From: Desulfobacterales bacterium RIFOXYA12_FULL_46_15
GTDB taxonomy: Bacteria > Desulfobacterota > Desulfobacteria > Desulfobacterales > Desulfobacteraceae
DNA: 64,000 bases
Reading direction: 5' to 3'
Assembly: GCA_001799395.1 (NCBI GenBank)
Contig: MGTJ01000096.1
Span: forward strand, 67,246 to 131,245
Made by a program: the position numbers and the translations under genes. Shown here piece by piece: positions 8,251 to 19,929 of the stretch (positions within the stretch are counted from its first letter, which is position 1; every line of letters begins with the position of its first letter). The notes under the pieces are model-generated. The model was not told the origin of the DNA. It was given only the letters and a program-made list of their open reading frames with translations, and ran no database searches.

Positions 8251-9444
8251 TCAACTCTTGAGCATAAGCCGTGTCACAGCCTTTTCAAGCCCATCCAGAG
8301 ATAATTCAAACATGGAAAATATTTTTGAGATTGTCATAATCGTGTGGGTATATCCCCACATGGTTTCCGGTACCGGGTTTAGCCAGACACAATGGGAAAA
8401 CGTTTTGGCCAGGAAATGGAGCTGATCGATACTGGGCCTGCCGCTTCTTTCAGAAATATGAATGGAGCCGTCATGGGCCATGAGTTCATAGGGAGCCATG
8501 CTTGCGTCTCCTACGATCACGAGGCGGGTTTCCGGATCAAGCTTTGAAAATTCAATGATCTTCTTTGGCTTTTTATACCGGGCCGTATCCTCCCAGAGGT
8601 AATCATAGATCGTATTATGGAAAAAATAGGTTTTGACTTCTTTAAACTGGGATTTTGCATAGTCAAAAAGGGTTTGAACCACATGGATATAGGGGTCCAT
8701 GGACCACCCGCCGTTGTCGATGGCCAGGATTACCTTGAGCCTATCCTTTAAGGCCCTGTCAAACACAAGATCAATCTCACCTGCATTCCGCAGGGTCTCC
8801 CGAATGGTTTCATCAATATTGATCTTATCCTTGGGCCCGGCCGGAATCATATGCCGCATCCGTTTTAAAGCCTCACCGATTTTGGCCTGGGTCAGTGGCC
8901 CGGCTGTTGAATAATCTTTATAGCGACGCTCATTAGCAACCTTTACCGCAGATTTATTTCCGGATTCTCCCCCGACCCGCATACCGCCCGGATGATAGCC
9001 GGAATGCCCGACAGGTGAATATCCGCCTGTGCCGATCCATTTATAGCCGCCATGATGTTCCCCTTTCTGATCCTTGAGCCGTTCCTTGAAATACTCGATC
9101 AATTCTTGAGGTGACATATTTTTTAGTTCATCTTCGTTCACCCCTAGCGCATCCGCAACTCTTTTCGGGTTTTTCAACCATTCCTCCAGCATCCCGCGGG
9201 CAATCTCGTCGACTTCAAACCCATCATTCTCCGGTAAGGGGACACCTTCAAAATGGTGTGCAAACACCTGGTCATAGAGATCAAAATATCGTTCACTTTT
9301 TACAAGGATGGCTCTGGCACAGGTGTAAAAATCATCCAGGGTGTTGATACTGCCCTGATGCAAGGCCTTCTGGAGGGTCAGAAAGGATGTGGGGGAGACG
9401 GGAACGCCGATCTCTTTCAGTGTATAGAAAAATTTTAAAAACAT
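8251..9444 (-). CDS. VWA domain protein, CoxE-like
   Basis: 397 residues. The N-terminal half is helical and includes a glycine/histidine-rich stretch (about 140-170, GGYKWIGTGGYSPVGHSGYH). The C-terminal half is a von Willebrand A-type domain beginning VILAIDNGGWSMDP; the usual MIDAS DxSxS is replaced by DNGGWS, while a later IVGDAS segment supplies acidic residues. Proteins of this type pair with MoxR ATPases, and the moxR-like gene lies directly upstream with a 14 bp gap. Such pairs usually act as chaperones in cofactor insertion or complex assembly; the target is not encoded nearby. Confidence 0.85.
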   Translation of the reverse strand: MFLKFFYTLKEIGVPVSPTSFLTLQKALHQGSINTLDDFYTCARAILVKSERYFDLYDQVFAHHFEGVPLPENDGFEVDEIARGMLEEWLKNPKRVADALGVNEDELKNMSPQELIEYFKERLKDQKGEHHGGYKWIGTGGYSPVGHSGYHPGGMRVGGESGNKSAVKVANERRYKDYSTAGPLTQAKIGEALKRMRHMIPAGPKDKINIDETIRETLRNAGEIDLVFDRALKDRLKVILAIDNGGWSMDPYIHVVQTLFDYAKSQFKEVKTYFFHNTIYDYLWEDTARYKKPKKIIEFSKLDPETRLVIVGDASMAPYELMAHDGSIHISERSGRPSIDQLHFLAKTFSHCVWLNPVPETMWGYTHTIMTISKIFSMFELSLDGLEKAVTRLMLKS

Positions 9445-9458
9445 AGAGTTTCCCAGCC

Positions 9459-10310
9459 TTAATACATTTTTCTTCTGGCAGCGAGGTTTTTAACCCGTTC
9501 ATAATCAGGGCTTTTCTTGAACAAAACCCCGAGGTAAGGAAGCTGGGTTGTGATCAGATCCTTTGCTCTGAAGTCAGGGTCAGCGTTCAATGCCCTAATC
9601 CAGTTGATCAATTCCCGCGTGGCCGGTTTTTTCTCAATGGAGTCGATTTCCCGCATGACATAAAAGGCGTCAATTGCATTTTCAGCCAGTTTGGTATCGA
9701 TTCCTTCAAAATGAACATTAATAATCTTTCTCATCATTTTCGGGTCAGGAAAGGCTATGTGATGGAAATTGCACCGGCCCAGGAAGGGATCGGAAAGATC
9801 TTTTTTCGCATTGGATGTGATGATGATCACTGGTCTGTGTCTGGCTTTGATGGTCCTGTCTGTTTCAATGATATCAAACTGCATCTGATCCAGCACATCC
9901 AGCATATCATCCTGGAAATCCGTGTCAGCTTTATCGATTTCATCAATGAGCAGCACCGTTCTTCTATCTGCACAGAAGGCCTGGCCGATCTTACCCATTT
10001 TGATGTATTCATCAATATTGCTGACATCCCTTTTGGAATCCCCGAACCTTGAGTCATTCAGGCGGGTAAGGGTATCATACTGATACAAGGCTTCTATCAG
10101 CTTCATACTGGATTTTACATTTAAAATAATCAGCGGCATTGCAAGGCTTTCTGCAATGGCATGGGCCAGCATGGTTTTCCCGGTTCCGGGTTCCCCTTTA
10201 AGGAGCAGGGGCATTTCCAGCTTGATGGATATATTTACAATTGATGCCAGTTCCTGATCCAGAACATATTTTCCGGCGCCATGAAATTCATTTTTCGATT
10301 CCTGCTGCAT
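9459..10310 (-). CDS. MoxR-type AAA ATPase
   Basis: 283 residues with Walker A GEPGTGKTMLAHAIA, Walker B VLLIDEIDKAD, sensor-1 VIIITSNAKKDLSD and an arginine finger region (FLGRCNFHH). Length and motif pattern fit the MoxR branch of AAA+ proteins. It is the first gene of a minus-strand pair with the VWA protein; together they probably form an ATP-driven remodelling complex. The 228 bp upstream region is shared with the divergent tatA gene. Confidence 0.9.
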   Translation of the reverse strand: MQQESKNEFHGAGKYVLDQELASIVNISIKLEMPLLLKGEPGTGKTMLAHAIAESLAMPLIILNVKSSMKLIEALYQYDTLTRLNDSRFGDSKRDVSNIDEYIKMGKIGQAFCADRRTVLLIDEIDKADTDFQDDMLDVLDQMQFDIIETDRTIKARHRPVIIITSNAKKDLSDPFLGRCNFHHIAFPDPKMMRKIINVHFEGIDTKLAENAIDAFYVMREIDSIEKKPATRELINWIRALNADPDFRAKDLITTQLPYLGVLFKKSPDYERVKNLAARRKMY

Positions 10311-10465
10311 ATACGTATGTCTCCACTGTGGTTATGATTTGATTTTCAGATGTACATAATAATCACAAAATAGCTTTTGACAAGTTTTTTATTGCCCTGC
10401 AAACATTAAAGCCCTTAAGGTTACAAAAATGTAACTCAACTGTTTTTTAAAGGATTTCTAAAAGA

Positions 10466-10494
10466 TTGACACTTTAAAGACTTAGTGTTAATAG
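10466..10494 (+). promoter_or_regulatory. Possible sigma-70 promoter of tatA
   Basis: A perfect TTGACA lies at 10466-10471. Downstream, GTTAAT at 15 bp spacing or TAATAG at 17 bp spacing could serve as the -10 box; neither is ideal. It is about 45 bp from the tatA ATG and followed by an AAAGAGGAG ribosome site. Confidence 0.4.
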
Positions 10495-10538
10495 TTCTTA
10501 CCAGTCAACAATAAAATGATTCAAAGAGGAGTCGTGCT

Positions 10539-10730
10539 ATGATTGGTGGAGTCGGAATGCCGGAATTAATCATTATTCTTGTCATTATCCTTATTATATT
10601 CGGTGCCGGAAAACTTCCTGAAATAGGTGCCGGTTTGGGTAAAGGTATTAAAAATTTCAAAAAGGCAACCAAAGAAGCAACCATAGAAGACAAAGACGAA
10701 GAAGAGCCTGAAAAAATAGAAAAAAAATAA
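10539..10730 (+). CDS. tatA: Twin-arginine translocase subunit TatA/E
   Basis: 63 residues: one N-terminal membrane helix ([21 protein letters not shown]), the conserved F-G hinge ([10 protein letters not shown]), an amphipathic helix ([16 protein letters not shown]) and a short acidic/lysine tail. This is a complete TatA-type protein. It forms the protein-conducting part of the Tat pathway for folded, often cofactor-carrying proteins. It stands alone, with no tatB or tatC in this window, and is followed by a hairpin that probably ends its transcript. Confidence 0.93.
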   Translation: MIGGVGMPELIIILVIILIIFGAGKLPEIGAGLGKGIKNFKKATKEATIEDKDEEEPEKIEKK

Positions 10731-10758
10731 CCTCCAGCCATTTTCACTGTTCTACAAC

Positions 10759-10789
10759 GCAGTCACTCTCTAAACAAAAGAGCGACTGC
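10759..10789 (+). terminator. Hairpin behind tatA
   Basis: GCAGTCACTCT (10759-10769) pairs with AGAGCGACTGC (10779-10789) with one mismatch and a 9-base loop. The T-run after it is weak (ATAGTTT), so termination is likely but not certain. It separates tatA from the glnD unit. Confidence 0.55.
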
Positions 10790-10975
10790 ATAGTTTCCCG
10801 TTTATTTTTAAATTTTTCCGCACAAAAACATCAATTCTTCGCATAAAGAACAAAAATACAAATTTGAAGTTTTAATTTGAGCTTTTAATACTTTTTTGTT
10901 ATTTTATTGGTTATGATATTAATTTTAGACCATGACTTTAGATGGAAACTTGATGTATTTACAGCATTGTCCGAT

Positions 10976-10993
10976 TTGGCACATCAATTGCTT
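10976..10993 (+). promoter_or_regulatory. Sigma-54 promoter of the glnD-glnB-glnA cluster
   Basis: TTGGCACATCAATTGCTT matches the sigma-54 consensus YTGGCACG-N4-TTGCW at all but one position, with exact -24/-12 spacing. Transcription would begin near 11002, about 20 bp before the glnD ATG. This places the PII uridylyltransferase, PII and glutamine synthetase under an NtrC-type activator. No enhancer site was firmly identified in the 180 bp upstream. Confidence 0.8.
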
Positions 10994-11024
10994 GTATAAA
11001 TTCAAAATAGAAATGTGACCAATT

Positions 11025-13983
<2,959 letters not shown>

Positions 13984-14014
13984 TATATAACCAATAAATT
14001 AATTTAAGAAAGGA

Positions 14015-15433
14015 ATGAGAATGACACCTAAAGATGTAATTGCAATGGCAAAAGAAAATGATGTAAAAATTGTGGATATCCGGTTTATGGATTTTATCGG
14101 CACCTGGCAACATTTTTCAGTTCCCATCAGCGAACTTACAGAATCAGCATTTGAGGAAGGCTTTGGTCTGGACGGATCAAGCATGAGGGCATGGCAGGTC
14201 ATCAACAACTCCGACATGATTGTTATCCCTGAACCCGGAACAGCCAAAATTGATCCATTTTTCAAGGTTCCGACCCTTGCTGTAATCGGTAACATCTATG
14301 ACCCCATCACCCAGGAAGCTTACAGCCGAGACCCAAGAGGCATTGCAAAAAAAGTTGAACAATATATCAAAAGCACAGGAATAGCAGATACCATTTATGT
14401 CGGCCCGGAGCCTGAATTTTTTATCTTCAGCAGCATCCGGTATTCATCAGAACCCCATGCCTCTTTTTTCGAAATTGATTCCTGTGAAGCCCATTGGAAC
14501 AGCGGATCGGATGAAATGCCCAACCTTGGTTATAAAATCCGTCCCAAACAGGGATATTATCCGCTTCCGCCCAATGATCAATACCAGGATATCCGGACGG
14601 AAATGATGCTGACCCTGGAAAATCTAGGCATTGCCATGGAATGCCAGCACCATGAAGTTGCGGCTGCCGGTCAGTGTGAAATCGATCTCAAATTTGATTC
14701 TCTCTTAAATATGAGTGATAAACTGGCATGGTTCAAATATGTCCTGAAAAACGTTGCCGTTAAGAACGGTCACACCGTTACCTTCATGCCCAAACCCCTG
14801 TTTGGGGACAATGGTACCGGCATGCACACCCATATGAGTTTCTGGAAAGGCGGGAACCCCTTATTTGCCGGCAACAAATATGCCGGACTGTCTGATGAAG
14901 CCCTTTATGCCATCGGCGGGATCATGAAGCATTGCAAAGCACTCTGCGCCATCACAAACCCAACCACCAACTCTTATAAGAGACTAGTCCCGGGTTTTGA
15001 AGCTCCCATCAACCTTGCCTATTCCAGCAGAAACAGAAGCGCTGCCATCCGTATCCCCATGTATTCAGGATCACCCAAGGCCAAACGAATCGAATTCAGG
15101 ACCCCCGATCCCTCATGCAACGGATACATGGCTTTTGCAGCCATCGCCATGGCCATGATAGACGGAATTCAGAATAAAATTGATCCGGGTGACCCCATGG
15201 ATAAAAACATTTATGATCTTCCGCCGGAAGAACTTGCAGAAATGAAATCCGCACCAGGCACCCTGGAAGAGGCTTTGAACGCCCTTAAAGAAGACCATGA
15301 ATTCCTGCTGAAAGGCGATGTTTTCACAAAAGATGTCATTGAATACTGGATTGACTACAAGATGACAAACGAAGTAAAACAAATCATCAGTCGTCCTCAC
15401 CCCCATGAATTTTATCTTTACTTTGATATTTAA
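14015..15433 (+). CDS. glnA: Glutamine synthetase type I
   Basis: 472 residues. The catalytic signatures are present: GFGLDGSSMRAWQ-type N-terminal loop, EFFIF metal site, NGTGMHTHMSFW, the ATP-binding KRLVPGFEAPINLAYS and RIPMYSG. Tyr400 in KNIYDLPPEE is the adenylylation site of the GSI-beta class, so regulation by an adenylyltransferase (GlnE, not in the window) is expected in addition to PII control. The gene follows glnB after 31 bp with ribosome site AAGAAAGGA and is ended by a strong hairpin. Confidence 0.96.
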   Translation: MRMTPKDVIAMAKENDVKIVDIRFMDFIGTWQHFSVPISELTESAFEEGFGLDGSSMRAWQVINNSDMIVIPEPGTAKIDPFFKVPTLAVIGNIYDPITQEAYSRDPRGIAKKVEQYIKSTGIADTIYVGPEPEFFIFSSIRYSSEPHASFFEIDSCEAHWNSGSDEMPNLGYKIRPKQGYYPLPPNDQYQDIRTEMMLTLENLGIAMECQHHEVAAAGQCEIDLKFDSLLNMSDKLAWFKYVLKNVAVKNGHTVTFMPKPLFGDNGTGMHTHMSFWKGGNPLFAGNKYAGLSDEALYAIGGIMKHCKALCAITNPTTNSYKRLVPGFEAPINLAYSSRNRSAAIRIPMYSGSPKAKRIEFRTPDPSCNGYMAFAAIAMAMIDGIQNKIDPGDPMDKNIYDLPPEELAEMKSAPGTLEEALNALKEDHEFLLKGDVFTKDVIEYWIDYKMTNEVKQIISRPHPHEFYLYFDI

Positions 15434-15466
15434 CCTGAACTGAAATTTATTTCTTCATAAAAACCC

Positions 15467-15503
15467 AGCCACCCGGCCCTGATACGATCGGGTGGCTTCA
15501 TTT
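15467..15503 (+). terminator. Terminator of the gln operon
   Basis: AGCCACCCG (15467-15475) pairs perfectly with CGGGTGGCT (15489-15497) over a 13-base loop, followed by TCATTT. It lies 33 bp after the glnA stop. Confidence 0.7.
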
Positions 15504-15600
15504 CAAGGAAAACGCTTCTGCCTCTCCTTTTTTTAATGCATTCCAAAAAAAAATAAGATATAAGAAAAAAACATTACTAATAAGGGAGCAGGCATTAACA

Positions 15601-16488
15601 ATGAAAATAAACATTCCGCCCATCCGATCAATGCTGATTCTTTCCCTGCTCATCTTTCTTAACTGCTTCACTCTCCCTGCCTCCTTGTTCTGTGAGGAAA
15701 CCATCAAAGGCAATGAATTTGAAAAATTGATTCAAAAGCTGGTTGATGATGGCTTTGACAAAGGAAAAATCGAGAAGATCTTCTCCAACAAAGAGGTTGC
15801 TTTTACACCTGAAGCGGTTTCCCTTTTTTTTATCCACAGCGAATCAAGCCTTGACTATGACCAGTTTACCACACCCAAAACCATTGAAAGCGCATTGAAA
15901 TACCTGAACGACAATAAAGAAATTCTCGAAAAGGCCGAAGGAACCTTTGGTGTTGATAAAACCGTTATCACGGCCATCCTGCTGGTTGAAACCCGTCTGG
16001 GATCCTATCTTGGGACAAAAACCGTTATCAATACACTTTCCACCATGGCGGCATTGTCTGATGAAACATTGCGGGAAAGAATCTGGAATGCCATTCCTGA
16101 TGATAAAAAGCCGGCAAAGGAAGCGTTTATCAAGAAAGCCGGGGACAAAACCAACTGGGGGTACAACGAACTGAAAGCCCTCCTCCAATATACTGAAAAA
16201 GAAGGGGTTGCTCCGGAGAGCATTAAAGGGTCCTATGCCGGAGCCCTGGGTGTGTCCCAGTTCATGCCCTCCAATGCCCTCAAGCTTGCAAAAGACGGCA
16301 ATAATGATGGCAGAATTGATCTTTACAACCATTCGGATGCTATTTTCAGTGTTGCCAATTACCTGAAACACCATGGCTGGCAACCAGGGATCACAAGACA
16401 GAGGCAACACGAAATCCTGTTTCTTTACAACCACAGCAATTACTATGTCGACACACTTCTGAAGATCTCGGATAAACTCAAAGGATAG
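15601..16488 (+). CDS. Lytic murein transglycosylase, MltB-like
   Basis: 295 residues with a signal peptide (about 8-28) and an SLT_2/MltB-type catalytic domain. The catalytic Glu is in AILLVETRLGSYLGTKTV; other family motifs are YAGALGVSQFMPS and DLYNHSDAIFSVANYLKHHGW. The enzyme cleaves murein glycan strands with formation of 1,6-anhydro ends. No lipobox cysteine is evident at the predicted cleavage site except LFCEET, where a Cys follows LPASLF; lipidation is therefore uncertain. The small membrane gene begins 11 bp later. Confidence 0.9.
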   Translation: MKINIPPIRSMLILSLLIFLNCFTLPASLFCEETIKGNEFEKLIQKLVDDGFDKGKIEKIFSNKEVAFTPEAVSLFFIHSESSLDYDQFTTPKTIESALKYLNDNKEILEKAEGTFGVDKTVITAILLVETRLGSYLGTKTVINTLSTMAALSDETLRERIWNAIPDDKKPAKEAFIKKAGDKTNWGYNELKALLQYTEKEGVAPESIKGSYAGALGVSQFMPSNALKLAKDGNNDGRIDLYNHSDAIFSVANYLKHHGWQPGITRQRQHEILFLYNHSNYYVDTLLKISDKLKG

Positions 16489-16499
16489 ACTGTTTAATT

Positions 16500-16703
16500 A
16501 TGGATCAGACCGTCTTAATTGTTCTTCTTATTTTTTCCATATCCTTTCTTTTGACAATGCTGGCTTTAAAGGACATCATCCTCAAGGATTTCGGATCCAC
16601 CAGAGCCAAACTCATCTGGCATTTCATTGCCATCGTTCCCTTGATAGGCTGGCTTGTCTACCTTGTCTTCGGATTTAAAAAGGGGCGGCGAAAGCCCATC
16701 TGA
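16500..16703 (+). CDS. Small two-helix membrane protein (PLDc_N-like)
   Basis: 67 residues with two hydrophobic helices (about 4-23 and 39-58) and a basic C-terminus (GFKKGRRKPI). The pattern LLTMLALKDII...LIWHFIAIVPLIGWLVYLVFG resembles the N-terminal membrane segment found before phospholipase D-type nucleases and cardiolipin synthases, here as a stand-alone protein. Function unknown. Its proximity to the transglycosylase gene suggests cotranscription. Confidence 0.75.
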   Translation: MDQTVLIVLLIFSISFLLTMLALKDIILKDFGSTRAKLIWHFIAIVPLIGWLVYLVFGFKKGRRKPI

Positions 16704-16717
16704 TCCGGCAATTTCAT

Positions 16718-16744
16718 TTGACAAGAGCCTGGCTTTAATATAAG
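16718..16744 (+). promoter_or_regulatory. Probable promoter of tRNA-Glu
   Basis: TTGACA (16718-16723) is followed after 15 bp by TATAAG (16739-16744). Six of six and five of six bases match the sigma-70 boxes, though the spacer is short. The mature tRNA begins 17 bp beyond. Confidence 0.5.
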
Positions 16745-16760
16745 TATAGATACCTTTTAA

Positions 16761-16835
16761 GGTCCCATCGTCTAGCGGTCAGGACGCTGGCCTCTCACGC
16801 CGGAAACCCGGGTTCGATTCCCGGTGGGATCACCA
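16761..16835 (+). tRNA. tRNA-Glu (anticodon CTC)
   Basis: A complete cloverleaf can be drawn: acceptor stem GGTCCCA/TGGGATC (one G-T pair), D arm with TAGCGGTCAGGA, anticodon loop CTCTCAC with anticodon CTC, and T arm CCGGGTTCGATTCCCGG. Discriminator A and an encoded CCA end the gene. It reads GAG codons; the TTC isoacceptor is not in this window. Confidence 0.96.
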
Positions 16836-16838
16836 CAT

Positions 16839-16857
16839 AGCCTTATCAAGGCTTTTA
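16839..16857 (+). terminator. Terminator of tRNA-Glu
   Basis: AGCCTT (16839-16844) pairs with AAGGCT (16848-16853) around a 3-base loop and is followed by a run of T. It starts four bases after the tRNA CCA end. Confidence 0.6.
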
Positions 16858-17013
16858 ACATTTCATTGAGAGCCTCTTTTATTGGTAATTTTTCAAGCTC
16901 CCCACACCATTCAGGGCATCATTATTTACAAATATGGGTCATGTAAAAATTAAGCACAGTGGATTTTGGATACTCTTGCCCTGTGGCCTTAAATAACATA
17001 TACATGAATTGCT

Positions 17014-18420
17014 ATGGAAAAAATATTAAAAGATGAACGAAACATTGATAAAAGGCCCATCCTGATTGTTGACGATGAACCTGAAATCCTTGTGGCTGTG
17101 GACACGAGTCTGAGGATGGCAGGTCTCTCGAATATTCTCACCCTCAGTGATGCCAGGGAAGTGATCCGGATGATGGAGCATCAGATTCCAAGACTTGTTC
17201 TTCTGGATCTGAACATGCCTCATATCAACGGCACCCGCCTGCTCCAGATTATCCGTAAAACATGGCCCAGGATTCCCGTGATTATTCTCACCGGCGCCAT
17301 TGACGTGGAGACAGCGGTGCATTGCATGAAAATCGGGGCACTGGACTATGTGGTCAAGCCTGTGGAAGAAGCGCGGCTCCTGGCAGCCGTCAGCCAGGCC
17401 CTGGACGGTGAAATTCTTTTCGGAGACGATAAAAAAGGTATCCCCGGGGAGGGGAGCCCCCGGGTTAAACATCCTGAGGCCTTCAGCCATATCATTACCC
17501 GGGACAGGAAAATGCATTCCCTTTTCCAGTATGTGGAGTCCATTGCCCCTTCGTCCCAGCCGGTCCTGGTTTATGGGGAAACCGGGGTGGGGAAGGAACT
17601 TTTCGGCCGGTCCATCCATACCTTGAGCCGGCGCAAAGGCAATCTGATCGTGGTTAATGTGGCAGGCCTGGATGATAATGTCTTTTCCGATACCCTTTTC
17701 GGTCATGTGCTTGGTGCATTTACCGGAGCTGAAAAAGCAAGGGCCGGGCTCATTGAACAGGCTGCCGCCGGAACCCTGTTCCTGGATGAAATCGGAGACC
17801 TGGCCTTAACCTCCCAGGTAAAGCTTCTCAGGCTGATCCAGGAAGGAGAATACCTGCCCCTGGGATCGGATCGTACCCGTAAATCCGATGCCCGGATACT
17901 GGCCTCCACCAACCTGGATCTGTGGAATCTTGAGAAAAAAGGGGGCTTTCGAAAGGACCTGATCTACCGCCTGTCTACCCATACCCTGACCCTGCCGCCC
18001 CTGCGGGACCGGATATCAGACCTGCCCCTGCTTCTGGACCGGTTTGCCTGCCAGGCCGCTCTTGAATTGGACAAACCCATCCCGGATATTCCCAAATCCC
18101 TGATTGAGCAGATGCAGGCCTATCCCTTCAAAGGGAACATCCGGGAACTGAAATCCATGGTTCATGATGCAGTCTCACGTTATAAAAAAGGACCGTTTAC
18201 CGCAGATCTGTTCAAAGGATTGATTCCGGATGCGGGCTTGACATCCAAAGACCATGGCAGTTCAACAGATCTGCCCACCCTGAAGGATGCATCCAGGGAA
18301 TTGGTGGAAAAAGCGCTTAAAAAAACCATGGGTAATCAGTCGGCTGCGGCCCGGATTCTGGGGATCTCCCAGCAGGCCCTTAGCAAACGGATTCAAAAAT
18401 TGAAAGCAGGAGAAGAATAA
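17014..18420 (+). CDS. Sigma-54-dependent response regulator (NtrC family)
   Basis: 468 residues: receiver domain (about 15-130; ILIVDDEP, phospho-acceptor Asp in LLDLNMPHING, Lys in VVKPVEE), AAA+ domain (about 165-400; Walker A GETGVGKE, the sigma-54 contact loop GAFTGA, Walker B GTLFLDEIGDL) and a Fis-type helix-turn-helix at the C-terminus (NQSAAARILGISQQALSKRI). All key residues are intact, so it should activate sigma-54 promoters when phosphorylated. No kinase gene is adjacent. Whether it acts on the gln promoter 6 kb upstream cannot be told; NtrB/NtrC proper usually sit together, so a different regulon is as likely. Confidence 0.92.
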   Translation: MEKILKDERNIDKRPILIVDDEPEILVAVDTSLRMAGLSNILTLSDAREVIRMMEHQIPRLVLLDLNMPHINGTRLLQIIRKTWPRIPVIILTGAIDVETAVHCMKIGALDYVVKPVEEARLLAAVSQALDGEILFGDDKKGIPGEGSPRVKHPEAFSHIITRDRKMHSLFQYVESIAPSSQPVLVYGETGVGKELFGRSIHTLSRRKGNLIVVNVAGLDDNVFSDTLFGHVLGAFTGAEKARAGLIEQAAAGTLFLDEIGDLALTSQVKLLRLIQEGEYLPLGSDRTRKSDARILASTNLDLWNLEKKGGFRKDLIYRLSTHTLTLPPLRDRISDLPLLLDRFACQAALELDKPIPDIPKSLIEQMQAYPFKGNIRELKSMVHDAVSRYKKGPFTADLFKGLIPDAGLTSKDHGSSTDLPTLKDASRELVEKALKKTMGNQSAAARILGISQQALSKRIQKLKAGEE

Positions 18421-18433
18421 GCCTTGATACGGA

Positions 18434-19810
18434 TTAATCCACTTTTCCCGTGATCAGATCAATGGTCAGATTGTTGTCATTTGGCGGAAGATCCGTCCAC
18501 CAGCCATTGATCAGATCCTTCTGCATCCAGGCAATGAATGTGAGCCAAAGCCCGAATCCTTCTTTGTTGATGGTCATCTCAGGTTTTTTTTCATCTCCGG
18601 AAAGATGGGCACAATAGGCCTTTGACACCTGGCCGCTGATCAAAGGCTGCTGTTTTTTAGAGACTCTATATCCATCAAGCGCGGCATTGGCCATGGTAAT
18701 GGTTCCGTTAAAGACATAATCGTAGGCATAACCGCTGAATTTATCTTTCATGGAAGGAATGGAATCAATAAAAATGCTTTTAATGACAGCACTACGGCCG
18801 TTTTTGATCTCTACGATCCGGTAGGGACAAGGGGCTGTGACAAGGGAACCGGTTTCAATGTCAAAGATAAAATTCCCTGAATCTTTAAACTCTTTCTTTG
18901 TAATGTCCTGGGCATGGTAATGGCCGGTGAAAACCATGCGAACCCCATAGGCGGCCAGGAGTTCCGCAACGGTTTCATCGTTATCAACAATATATTTGCC
19001 ATAGAATTTTTTATTGGCAGGATAATGCTCCATGATCCCGTGATGCATAAAGACAATGACGGCTTTTTTTTCTTTTTTGGCCAGGATAAGCTGGGATTCA
19101 ATCCATGCAAGAGTGGAGGGAGAAAAAGATCCATCGGTGTGGGGATGGCTCAGGGGTTTGTTTTCCTTCCATTTGCAGGAATCAAGGCCCATGAGCCATA
19201 ACTCTTTTTCAGGCTCCAGGATATAGCTTAAAGACTCCTTATCCGTTGCAATGGCGTCTTTATAGCCGAATTCATGATACAGGACCCTGAAATCCATATC
19301 ATTAATACCAGGGACAGGCTTTGTTTCATCCCCCTCGTAGCGGGCGGCATCCCCGTTGTTGATGTCATGATTTCCCGGAACTGCATAGACTTTCAGCCTT
19401 GAGGATTCAAGTTTTTTCAGGGTCTTCACAACGCCTTCGTGATTGATTCTTTCACCATCCTTGGTCATGTCGCCGGGAATAAGAACAAAGCGTACATTTT
19501 CCCGTGAAATTTTTTCCATGGCCGCTGCAATGATTTCTTCACTCAGGGTCAGGAGTTTTCTGTCATCGTCCAGATATTTTTGAAAGGCGCTGCCGCTGAT
19601 GCCCAGCGTCTTATCATAAAAATGGAGATCTGATACAACGGCAAAGCGGGTATCCGGGTAAGCAGGGCTGGTTTTAAGAAGTGTCTGGATGTCTTTGTCT
19701 GTCTGATACATAAATTTCTGATGGGTGCCGCAGGAGGCAAGGGGTAAAAAAGATAAAAGAAAAAAACAGATAAGACAGGAAATTTTAGATTTTGTCTTAG
19801 ATTTTGTCAT
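18434..19810 (-). CDS. Calcineurin-like metallophosphoesterase lipoprotein
   Basis: 458 residues. The N-terminus is a lipoprotein signal with lipobox LASC (Cys about 27). The phosphoesterase domain has all five blocks: VVSDLHFYD, PGDMTKDGE, PGNHDINNGD, FMHHGIMEHY and FTGHYHAQD. It is therefore a di-metal phosphoesterase anchored in the outer part of the envelope. The substrate is unknown. It converges with the NtrC-type gene (13 bp between stops) and lies downstream of the zinc-ribbon gene. Confidence 0.9.
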   Translation of the reverse strand: MTKSKTKSKISCLICFFLLSFLPLASCGTHQKFMYQTDKDIQTLLKTSPAYPDTRFAVVSDLHFYDKTLGISGSAFQKYLDDDRKLLTLSEEIIAAAMEKISRENVRFVLIPGDMTKDGERINHEGVVKTLKKLESSRLKVYAVPGNHDINNGDAARYEGDETKPVPGINDMDFRVLYHEFGYKDAIATDKESLSYILEPEKELWLMGLDSCKWKENKPLSHPHTDGSFSPSTLAWIESQLILAKKEKKAVIVFMHHGIMEHYPANKKFYGKYIVDNDETVAELLAAYGVRMVFTGHYHAQDITKKEFKDSGNFIFDIETGSLVTAPCPYRIVEIKNGRSAVIKSIFIDSIPSMKDKFSGYAYDYVFNGTITMANAALDGYRVSKKQQPLISGQVSKAYCAHLSGDEKKPEMTINKEGFGLWLTFIAWMQKDLINGWWTDLPPNDNNLTIDLITGKVD

Positions 19811-19840
19811 GGGGGGGTATTCTCCGGGAAAATTGAAACC

Positions 19841-19910
19841 AAAAAGGCCCTGTCCCGGCTTTTATCTTTTGGCTGCAATGAATGCTTGAAGAATAAAAAC
19901 CAGGACAGGG
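19841..19910 (-). terminator. Probable terminator of the zinc-ribbon gene (minus strand)
   Basis: Read on the minus strand, CCCTGTCC (19910-19903) pairs with GGACAGGG (19855-19848) across a 47-base loop, and CCTTTTT follows. The loop is long, but the 8 bp GC-rich stem plus T-run fits a terminator for the small gene upstream. Confidence 0.5.
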
Positions 19911-19929
19911 TGGTTTGCTGATTGTGTGT

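Noticed and set aside
15844-16434. 196-residue ORF on the minus strand
   Set aside because: It is antisense to the lytic transglycosylase gene, whose catalytic motifs and signal peptide are clear; no ribosome site or family pattern.
17026-17706. 226-residue minus-strand ORF
   Set aside because: Shadow of the NtrC-type gene; the sense frame has intact receiver and AAA+ motifs.
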